From positions 1,364,001 through 1,428,000 of the forward strand of contig JADKHR010000001.1 in NCBI GenBank assembly GCA_016721625.1: DNA of 64,000 nucleotides, read 5' to 3'. Numbering within the stretch: the first letter of the stretch is position 1; every line of letters starts with the position of its first letter. The notes beneath the pieces were generated by a model. That model had not been told where the DNA came from. It was given only the letters and a program-made list of their open reading frames with translations, and made no database searches. The translations under genes were made by a program, and so were the position numbers. Positions 42,144-48,511 of this stretch are shown here, piece by piece. This stretch comes from Elusimicrobiota bacterium (GTDB lineage: Bacteria; Elusimicrobiota; Elusimicrobia; FEN-1173).

Positions 42144-43060
42144 TCATTCTCCTTCCGTTGTGACGAAGACCCGCGTGTGCACTTGAAGCGGGATTTCCAA
42201 ACCTTCTAATTCCGCGGTGATCAGGAAGAGGAACTTTTTTCCCCTATTTTCCGGTTCGTTCGGGATGGTCAATGTCGGCCGGGTTTCCTTGATCTGGTTC
42301 GGTTTGAGTTTCAGAACCGCGGGTTCGACTTTCATCCAGGAAGGATTGGGGTCCGACCATCCGGCTTCGCGGAAGTTCGCTTCGGGTTTAACACTGAGCA
42401 CACGAAGCCTGACGAGTTCGTTGCCGCGGTTCGTGAGTTTAACCCCCACCCCCTTCAATTCTTTGAGGTCGATGGTTTGACCCAAGGGGACTTTTTCAAG
42501 TCGGATCGTGGGGGTGTCATGTCCAGATCCAAGGTGCCCAGTTTCTGCCGGTCTTTTTCTTTCTTGAGCGCCGCCGGGCCTGGTCCCTCGACAGAGAACC
42601 TCACGTAGTGGTTGACGGCGATGGCCAAAGAACCCGTCCCTTCCGTGGCCGCGTGGATGTTCACCTGGAAGTGCCGTCCCACCAGGGCGGGGTCCTTGGG
42701 CACCGAGAGGATCACCTCGGCGCTGGCCAGGTCACCCGGACCCAGTTTGAATCGGTTCGGAACGATGCGAAGCCACTCCGGATTGGGGACCGGCTCATAG
42801 TCTTCCTTGGCCTGGGCCGGACCGGGGATGGGGACCAGCGGTTCCACCAAGACCTCCACGGGTTGGTCCGATTGGTTAATGACAACGTAGGGCACGCCCT
42901 TCATCTGGCGCAGGTTGATCACCGATCCCGTAGCGACGTTTTCCATAACGATATCCGGAAAACGAACAGCCAATGACAGCTTGCCCCAGACCGCCGCCGA
43001 GAGCAAACAAAAAACGCCTATGGCCGTACCCCACCTCACCCGCCACATTCGAACATCCAT
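42144..43060 (-). CDS. Periplasmic Ig-like chaperone-like protein, interrupted by a one-base frameshift
   Basis: The upstream frame has a signal peptide (GTAIGVFCLLSAAVWGKLSLA) and a beta-sandwich region: VPYVVINQSDQPVEVLVEPL and WLRIVPNRFKLGPGDLASAEVILSVP. The second frame has VGVKLTNRGNELVRLRVLSV and WMKVEPAVLKLKPNQIKET. Both segments look like MSP/PapD-type Ig domains, where a residue pattern of bound strand and 'xxVxPxxxxLxPGx' recurs. The frames join at a G5 run (42510-42514); a sixth base gives MTPPTIRLEKVPLGQTIDLKEL without a break, about 305 residues. ATG 43060 follows AAGGAG. Its position between two copies of a small secreted protein suggests it handles them. Confidence 0.65.
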
Positions 43061-43202
43061 CACATGGTCTCCTTGGCTCGTTCGATCCTCATCGGTTTCG
43101 CGGCGCGCACCTTGCCTTGCGCCGTTCCGCCTGGACCGCTCCCTCTTCCCGCGGGCCCGCGGGGAAGGCGTTTCCGCCCTCCCCGCCCGGGCCGTCGCTC
43201 GA

Positions 43203-43220
43203 AAGACCGGAGGCGGTCTT
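43203..43220 (-). terminator. Hairpin after secreted-protein gene, copy 2
   Basis: Same AAGACCG-CCTC-CGGTCTT stem as copy 1, 15 bases after the stop codon of the intact small secreted protein. Confidence 0.5.
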
Positions 43221-43235
43221 CTCCTCTCGGCTCCC

Positions 43236-43781
43236 CTAGTTCGCCGAGACTTCCACCACGAACGTCCGCACGCCAGACACCGTCGAGCTCGTCGGCATGT
43301 CCATCTTAAACCACAGTCCCCTCGTCGCCAACGCCACCACCGCCGACGCGTCCTGGTCCCCCGAATACACTCCCCCCACGCCCGTCGCCACCACCGGCGC
43401 CACTTGCGTCAACAGGTCGTCGTTCGCCAGGAACGCTCCCGCCAGCGGAGGAACCGCGCTGTCGTCAAAGAGCGCCCGCAGGTTGTAGGTGTTCGCTCCC
43501 GCCGCCGCTCCCGAGCTCCACGTCCCGTCCGCCGTCTTGATTCGAAGCCCGAACGCTTCCACGATGTTCCCGTCGTTCGTCACCGTCACCGAAGACGACA
43601 GCTGGTCCACCGCCGCGAGGTTCAGGTTCCCAAGGTTCAATGACGCCTGCGACAGCGCCACGCTCTTGTTCCCCACAGGCGTCACCGTGATCGTCAGGTC
43701 CGCCGTCGCCGCCGCCTTCACCGTCCCCACGAACACCGCCATGCTTCCCAGAACTAACACAACCGCCAGTAGCTTTTTCAT
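43236..43781 (-). CDS. Small secreted beta-rich protein, copy 2 (intact)
   Basis: This 181-residue protein has a clear signal peptide (MKKLLAVVLVLGSMAVFVGTVKA) and a mature part of about 158 residues, rich in Val/Thr/Ala and predicted all-beta. I do not recognise a named family. The mature part has SSVTVTNDGN in the middle, a W in the following turn, and LWFKMDMPTSSTVSG near the end. The same order occurs in the C-terminal domain of the two FG-GAP proteins (TVTNDGN, W, LWIRLDxPTxSSTETPQN). GGAGG lies 7 bases before the ATG. It resembles an abundant surface or fibre subunit. Confidence 0.75.
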   Translation of the reverse strand: MKKLLAVVLVLGSMAVFVGTVKAAATADLTITVTPVGNKSVALSQASLNLGNLNLAAVDQLSSSVTVTNDGNIVEAFGLRIKTADGTWSSGAAAGANTYNLRALFDDSAVPPLAGAFLANDDLLTQVAPVVATGVGGVYSGDQDASAVVALATRGLWFKMDMPTSSTVSGVRTFVVEVSAN

Positions 43782-44320
43782 GGTGTTGCCTCCGTTCTTT
43801 TCGAGATGACTGCCGAAAACGGCAATCGCACGTTAATGGCTTGTCGTTCCTCACGGGGTCGATTCCAACCGAAGTTCGATGCCGGGCCGGGCGTAGGTCG
43901 CGCAGGGGATAAACGTTGCGGATTTGGGGTTTTCCGAGGAAAACAACGGAGATAAGCGCCGGTTGGGGAACCGGCGCGCGAGGGATTGCGCGCGACATGC
44001 CGCCATACGATGCATGGTTGCCTCGTAGTGTTCAGGCCGTGGCCTGGGACTTCAATTTGAGATGACCCACATCATGTATACCCCACCAACGAAAGACTTT
44101 CAAGCCCTTTCTTTGGGTTTATTTCCATTTTGGCAGAAGTGTTGCCTCAATCGTTTTGGCCCACTGGATTTTACGAAACCCGCAGCGGTTTTCGGGCAAA
44201 GAATATGGTATTTCTTCGGCCCTGAAGTTTCCTCTCCCTCTCGTGACTGAGGTAGAAAGAAACGCCGTGTGGGAACGCCCGGGAGGCGTGGCCGTTTCAA
44301 GAAGTGGAGTCCCTGTTTTT

Positions 44321-44423
44321 CCCCCTCCTTCGCAAGGAGGGGGATGGGGGAGGTCTCATCCGTAACTGTCAAGAATTCGTTCAGTGAGACCCCTCCCTCA
44401 CCCTCCCCTTGGGAAGGGGAGGG
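44321..44423. repeat. REPIN-like element A (103 bp)
   Basis: The left hairpin CCCCCTCCTT-CGC-AAGGAGGGGG and right hairpin CCCTCCCCTT-GGG-AAGGGGAGGG flank a central part whose ends (GGGGGAGGTCTCA and TGAGACCCCTCCC) are imperfect inverted repeats. Element B is a direct copy with two mismatches. Confidence 0.8.
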
Positions 44424-44542
44424 AACTTCCATCTTTTCGGGGATCCTTTCTTGAAGAGAGGTAAATCATTTTTTATTTCGCCGTAACGACTCCGCGGAGG
44501 ACCCGGCCAAGAAGCCATCGTGTAAAGACGCGGGTTGGTTTT

Positions 44543-44645
44543 CCCCCTCCTTCGCAAGGAGGGGGATGGGGGAGGTCTCATCCGTGACTGCCAAGAATTC
44601 GTTCAGTGAGACCCCTCCCTCACCCTCCCCTTGGGAAGGGGAGGG
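44543..44645. repeat. REPIN-like element B (103 bp)
   Basis: Direct copy of element A, 222 bases further on, identical except for two single-base changes in the centre. It ends about 70 bases before the nfeD promoter. Confidence 0.8.
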
Positions 44646-44715
44646 AAATCGTTCCTGCCTATCGCTCGGGAAATCAGCGGCGCTTCGCCTCCATTTCGTC
44701 AAAGGCCTCCCGAAG

Positions 44716-44724
44716 TGCTAGAAT
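44716..44724 (+). promoter_or_regulatory. Extended -10 promoter of nfeD
   Basis: TGC-TAGAAT ends six bases before GTG 44731, so the start codon coincides with the expected first base of the mRNA. No Shine-Dalgarno sequence is present. Confidence 0.5.
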
Positions 44725-44730
44725 TTTTTC

Positions 44731-46089
44731 GTGAGAAAACATCTTCGATCGATGGTCGCTGGAATTCTGGTCCTCTGTGGCGCGGGGGTCCGATGGGCTC
44801 GGGCAGAAACTCCTCCGACGGGATCCGTTTACGTGTTGACGGTGACGGGAGCCATTGATCCGGTGGTGAAAGATTACCTCTTGGACGGGTTTGATCGGGC
44901 GAAGAAAGGCGGGGCGGCGGCGGTTCTTCTTCGGCTGGACACACCCGGCGGGTTGTTGGACGCCACCCGGGACATCGTGCAGGGAATCCTCAACACGCCC
45001 GTGCCCGTCATCGTTTTTGTGGGACCCCAGGGAGCGCGGGCGGCCTCCGCCGGAGTGTTCATCACCCTGGCCGCCGATGTGGCCGCCATGGCGCCCCGGA
45101 CCCATTTGGGAGCGGCGCACCCGGTGTCGTTGGGCGGAGGGGCGCCTTTCCTGCCGGGGGGCAAAGACGAGAAAGAGCGCGGAAAAGATGGGACGGAAGA
45201 AAAAAAAGGCGGGGGCTCCGTGATGGAAGAGAAGGTGGTGTCGGACGCCTCGGCCTACGCGCGGACCCTGGCCGCCACCAAGGGGCGGAACGCGGAATGG
45301 GCGGAAAAGGCCGTGCGCCAGAGCCTCTCCCTCACCTCAGAAGAAGCCCTGAAAGCCAACGTCATCGACCTCGTGGTCCTGGACGAGGCGGAACTTTTTC
45401 AGAAACTTGCGGGCCGGGAAATCAAAAAAGAGGGGCTCACCTTTAAGCTCGACTTGGCCAAGGCGAACCGGGTGGATTTCCCCATGAACCTGCTCCGTCG
45501 GTGGCTCCACACCATCGCGCACCCGAACGTCGCCTACCTGCTTTTGGTTTTGGGGTTCTACGCCCTGATCTACGAATTTTCGACCCCCGGCATCGGGCTG
45601 GGCGCCATTGCGGGCATCATCTGCTTGGTGCTGGCGTTTTTCTCGCTCCAGGTCCTTCCGCTTAACTTCGCGGGGCTGGCGCTTTTGGTGGCGGGGTTGA
45701 TCATGATGGGGTTGGACGTCCTCGTCGGATCCCACGGGCTTTTGATTTTCGGCGGATTGATTTCCTTCGCCCTGGGCTCCTTCTTTCTCTTCGACGTGAA
45801 CCAATCGGCGTTCCGGGTTTCCATGGAACTCATCTTGGCGGTCCTCCTCACCTCCGGCGGGTTCTTCGGCTTCGTGGTCCGTAAAATCTGGGTCGCGCGG
45901 CGGAAAAAACCCGTGACCGGAGCCGAAGAGTTGGTGGGCCGGCTGGCTGAAGTGAGGCCGGAAGGGCTTGTGTTTCTGGACGGCGCGCTTTGGACCGTCG
46001 AGGAAGGCGCCGAGGGGCTCGCCCCCGGGGCCCGCGTGCGTGTGGTCAAGGTGTCAGGAAATCGACTCATCGTCACAAAGGAGATCTAA
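44731..46089 (+). CDS. nfeD: NfeD-family membrane serine protease (ClpP-like + NfeD)
   Basis: This 452-residue protein has a signal peptide (MVAGILVLCGAGVRWARA) and a ClpP-class protease domain: LLRLDTPGGLLDATRDIV, the catalytic serine in ARAASAGVF, and the lysine of MEEKVVSDASAYAR. An insertion rich in Lys/Glu (GGKDEKERGKDGTEEKKGGG) lies between the two. Four or five membrane helices and a C-terminal OB-fold NfeD domain (ELVGRLAEVRPEGLVFLDGALW) follow. These long NfeD proteins cleave stomatin-like proteins, and a slipin gene starts right after the stop codon. The start is GTG 44731 (leaderless); ATG 44752 is an alternative. Confidence 0.92.
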   Translation: MRKHLRSMVAGILVLCGAGVRWARAETPPTGSVYVLTVTGAIDPVVKDYLLDGFDRAKKGGAAAVLLRLDTPGGLLDATRDIVQGILNTPVPVIVFVGPQGARAASAGVFITLAADVAAMAPRTHLGAAHPVSLGGGAPFLPGGKDEKERGKDGTEEKKGGGSVMEEKVVSDASAYARTLAATKGRNAEWAEKAVRQSLSLTSEEALKANVIDLVVLDEAELFQKLAGREIKKEGLTFKLDLAKANRVDFPMNLLRRWLHTIAHPNVAYLLLVLGFYALIYEFSTPGIGLGAIAGIICLVLAFFSLQVLPLNFAGLALLVAGLIMMGLDVLVGSHGLLIFGGLISFALGSFFLFDVNQSAFRVSMELILAVLLTSGGFFGFVVRKIWVARRKKPVTGAEELVGRLAEVRPEGLVFLDGALWTVEEGAEGLAPGARVRVVKVSGNRLIVTKEI

Positions 46090-46833
46090 ATGTTCTTTTT
46101 TCCAGTGGTCATTATCGCGATGGTGCTGTGGCTGTTGGTCACCGCCGTCCGTATCGCCAATGAGTATGAACGAGCCGTCATTCTTCGGCTGGGACGTTTC
46201 CAAGCCATCAAAGGTCCCGGCCTTTTCTTCGCCATCCCCTTCAACGTGGACAAGGTCTACAAAGTGGACCTCCGCACGGTCACCTGGGACGTGCCGGTGC
46301 AGGAAGTGATCACGAAAGACAACGTTCCCTGCAAAGTGAACGCGGTCTGCTACTTTAATGTGATCGACCCGGAACGAGCCGTGCTCAAAGTCCAGGATTT
46401 CCGCATGGCCACGTCCCAAATCGCCCAGACGACGCTCCGGAGCGTGTTGGGCCAGGCCGACTTCGATGAACTCCTTTCCCACCGGGAAAAAATAAATTCC
46501 ACGCTCCAAAAGATCATCGACCAGCAAACGGACCCCTGGGGCATCAAAGTCTCCATCGTCGAAGTGAAAGACGTCCAGGTACCGGAATCCATGCAACGCG
46601 CCATGGCCCACCAGGCGGAAGCCGAGCGGGATCGCCGAGCGAAGATCATCGCGGCCGAAGGCGAATTCCAGGCCGCCCAAAAATTGGCCGACGCCGCCCG
46701 CATCATCGCCTCGGAACCCGCCGCGCTCCAACTCCGTTTCCTTCAGACCGCCAAAGAAATCAGCGGCGACCGCGGCTCCACCTTCATCCTGCCCATCCCC
46801 GTGGAACTCTTGAAGTTCTTAGGGAAAAACTAA
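46090..46833 (+). CDS. Stomatin/prohibitin-family slipin
   Basis: This 247-residue protein has one N-terminal membrane helix (VVIIAMVLWLLVTAVRIA) and an SPFH domain (YERAVILRLGRFQAIKGPGLFFAIPF, VITKDNVPCKVNAVCYF). The helical C-terminus contains AEAERDRRAKIIAAEGEFQAAQ. Slipins oligomerise on the membrane and partner with NfeD proteases, which cut their C-terminal region. The gene directly abuts nfeD with no gap, the classical operon. Downstream lies REP-like element C, whose hairpins may end the transcript. Confidence 0.94.
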   Translation: MFFFPVVIIAMVLWLLVTAVRIANEYERAVILRLGRFQAIKGPGLFFAIPFNVDKVYKVDLRTVTWDVPVQEVITKDNVPCKVNAVCYFNVIDPERAVLKVQDFRMATSQIAQTTLRSVLGQADFDELLSHREKINSTLQKIIDQQTDPWGIKVSIVEVKDVQVPESMQRAMAHQAEAERDRRAKIIAAEGEFQAAQKLADAARIIASEPAALQLRFLQTAKEISGDRGSTFILPIPVELLKFLGKN

Positions 46834-46878
46834 GCCACGGCCGGCGGGCCTCCGCGGGCTTTCCAACGGGAAGGCTGA

Positions 46879-46996
46879 CACCTCCCCCTCGCCCTCTCCT
46901 TGTGAAGGAGGGGGGACACGGAATTTCCCTTATAAAACCTAATGACGGCGCCGTTGAAGTTCCCTCCCCTTAACAAGGGGAGGGTGAGGGAGGGGT
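46879..46996. repeat. REPIN-like element C, containing the thiI stop codon
   Basis: It is bounded by CACCTCCCCCTCGCCCTCTCC...AAGGAGGGG on the left and CCCTCCCCTT-AAC-AAGGGGAGGG plus TGAGGGAGGGG on the right. The thiI stop (46970-46972) is in the right-hand hairpin, so the last residues of ThiI (TPPSPSPC) are encoded by the element. Confidence 0.75.
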
Positions 46997-48202
46997 AGCT
47001 TTTGAGCGGGCTTTGGGCGGGACCGGTTGGAGGCCATGGCCGTCCCACAGACTGGCGGCGTCCAGGGAATCGTCGATCATTTGGTCCATCTCCAGCTCCG
47101 TTTCGAGCCGTCGAACGATGGAAACGTCGGCGTTTGTTTTCGGTTTCTTGGCCATGAGCGAGCAACAGTCTTTGTAGGGTTGGATGGCCAGTTCGTAGGC
47201 GTTGATCTTTTGGGCCAGCCGGACGATGGACTCTTTGTCGTAGGAGATGAGAGGTTGAAACACCGGAACCGAGAGCCCCGTTTGGACGGCGGCCAGGTTT
47301 TCAAGAGTTTGGCTCGCCACCTGCCCCAAACTGTCCCCGGTCAGGAGCCCCTGGTAGTTCAGCCGCTGGGCCAGAATTTCACCCGCGCGAAACATGAAAC
47401 GACGGAAAAAGACCGTTTCGTAGGAGGTGGGAACCCGAAGCGACGCCGCCACCTGGTACCGGTCATGGGGAACAAGATAGAGCCGTATACCCGGATTGAA
47501 AATTTTCAAAGCGTCGAAGAGCCCCGTGATCTTGGTGCCGACCACCTCTTCCGACGAGCGGTAGGGATGGAAATGCAGAAGGTCCACCCGGGCCCCGCGC
47601 CGAAGCATGAGCCAAGCCGCCACCGGGGAATCGATTCCCCCGGAGAAGAGGCAGAGCAGCCGTCCGGAAGACGACTGCGGCATCCCCCGCAAGCCTTCCG
47701 AACGGCCCGCGAAAAGAAAGATCTCCTTCCGCACGACCTCCACATGGATTGCCAAGTCGTGGTGGTCCAAATCCACCCGGAGGCCCGCCCCTTGAATTAC
47801 TTTTTCCCCCAGCCGCCGGCAGATGTCCTGGGACGACAGGGGATAATTCTTCTCCGAACGGCGGGCGAAAACCTTAAAGGTGGTCGCGGACGGATGGCGT
47901 TTCACTTCCGCCAGGGCGGCGCTTTCCAGCCCCGCCCACCCCGGGTCCTCGGCGGTCCAGGGAAAGGCCACGCCGAAGGCATACCAGGCCACGCCGAAAA
48001 CCGGTTCCAGGGCTAAAGAAATCTTCTCCCGATCCGCCGTGGGGGCCAGGTCCGCCAGGACCCGCGCGCTTTCAATGCGGACCTTGAGAACTTCCGGGCC
48101 CAGCCGGCGGCGGATGTCGTCCGCCAGCTTTGACTCAAAGACCCGGCGGTTTCCCCCCTTGGTCCCGATCTCCGAATAGTGGACAACAAGAACTTCGCGC
48201 AT
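46970..48202 (-). CDS. thiI: tRNA 4-thiouridine synthase / sulfur transferase ThiI
   Basis: This 410-residue cytosolic protein has an N-terminal ferredoxin-like/THUMP region (KLADDIRRRLGPEVLKVRIE, HPSATTFKVFARRSEKNYPLSS) followed by a PP-loop ATPase domain (LFSGGIDSPVAAW). It lacks the C-terminal rhodanese domain of E. coli ThiI, as many bacterial versions do. CCSLMAKKPKT is present near the end. The natural C-terminus has been replaced or extended by a REP-like element that supplies TPPSPSPC and the stop. ATG 48202 lies nine bases after an extended -10 box and lacks a Shine-Dalgarno sequence. Confidence 0.93.
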   Translation of the reverse strand: MREVLVVHYSEIGTKGGNRRVFESKLADDIRRRLGPEVLKVRIESARVLADLAPTADREKISLALEPVFGVAWYAFGVAFPWTAEDPGWAGLESAALAEVKRHPSATTFKVFARRSEKNYPLSSQDICRRLGEKVIQGAGLRVDLDHHDLAIHVEVVRKEIFLFAGRSEGLRGMPQSSSGRLLCLFSGGIDSPVAAWLMLRRGARVDLLHFHPYRSSEEVVGTKITGLFDALKIFNPGIRLYLVPHDRYQVAASLRVPTSYETVFFRRFMFRAGEILAQRLNYQGLLTGDSLGQVASQTLENLAAVQTGLSVPVFQPLISYDKESIVRLAQKINAYELAIQPYKDCCSLMAKKPKTNADVSIVRRLETELEMDQMIDDSLDAASLWDGHGLQPVPPKARSKATPPSPSPC

Positions 48203-48211
48203 GGAGGAGGC

Positions 48212-48220
48212 ATTCTACCA
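48212..48220 (-). promoter_or_regulatory. Extended -10 promoter of thiI
   Basis: TGG-TAGAAT on the minus strand; the expected transcription start is about 3 bases before ATG 48202. The leader reads GCCTCCTCC, which is not a ribosome binding site. Confidence 0.5.
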
Positions 48221-48260
48221 CATTGCCCAAACCCGCCCCCTTTTTGACGCGAACGCTTTT

Positions 48261-48385
48261 CCCTCCCCTTCCCAAGGGGAGGGTCAGGGAGGGGTATGCC
48301 GTTGGGAGAACGGGTATGCTGTTGCCGTGAACTTGACTTGAAGAACTAAGACCTCCCCCCGCCCCCTCCTTGCGAAGGAGGGGGT
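48261..48385. repeat. REPIN-like element D
   Basis: CCCTCCCCTT-CCC-AAGGGGAGGG with GTCAGGGAGGGG at the left, and CCTCCCCCCGCCCCCTCCTT-GCG-AAGGAGGGGG at the right. This is the same architecture as element C with a different centre. It fills most of the gap (48203-48511) between thiI and the first FG-GAP gene; no gene is seen there. Confidence 0.75.
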
Positions 48386-48455
48386 GAATACCCCCCCCCC
48401 GCTTTCGGTCGCGTTGGGTCTGCCACGAATAGACCTTACGGTTTCCACATATTCC

Positions 48456-48483
48456 TTGAAAATTTCTGAAGAAGGGCTAGAAT
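48456..48483 (+). promoter_or_regulatory. Promoter of the first FG-GAP gene
   Basis: TTGAAA (48456-48461), 16 bases, TAGAAT (48478-48483). The start codon at 48512 is 28 bases after the -10 box. Confidence 0.6.
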
Positions 48484-48511
48484 TGGGGATGCTTTTCGGC
48501 CGGTTGGTTTT

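Larger units (their letters stand above)
43127..43796. repeat. Direct repeat copy 2 (670 bp)
   Basis: It is the intact partner of 41442-42109, separated from it by about 1.0 kb that holds only the chaperone-like gene. Recombination between the copies would delete that gene together with one copy. Confidence 0.95.
43782..44730. other. Gene-free region with hairpins and two REP-like elements
   Basis: No convincing gene in about 950 bases. It holds two hairpins upstream of the secreted-protein operon: GTTTTCC-GA-GGAAAAC at 43929-43944 and GCGCCGGTT-GGGG-AACCGGCGC at 43956-43977. Two near-identical 103-bp repeats (44321, 44543) and the nfeD promoter follow. Short frames here encode no recognisable protein. 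A structured leader RNA for the secreted-protein operon is possible but matches no riboswitch I know. Confidence 0.55.

Noticed and set aside
43782..44320. Riboswitch or tRNA in the leader of the secreted-protein operon
   Set aside because: Two hairpins are present, but no tRNA cloverleaf or known riboswitch core could be found by eye.
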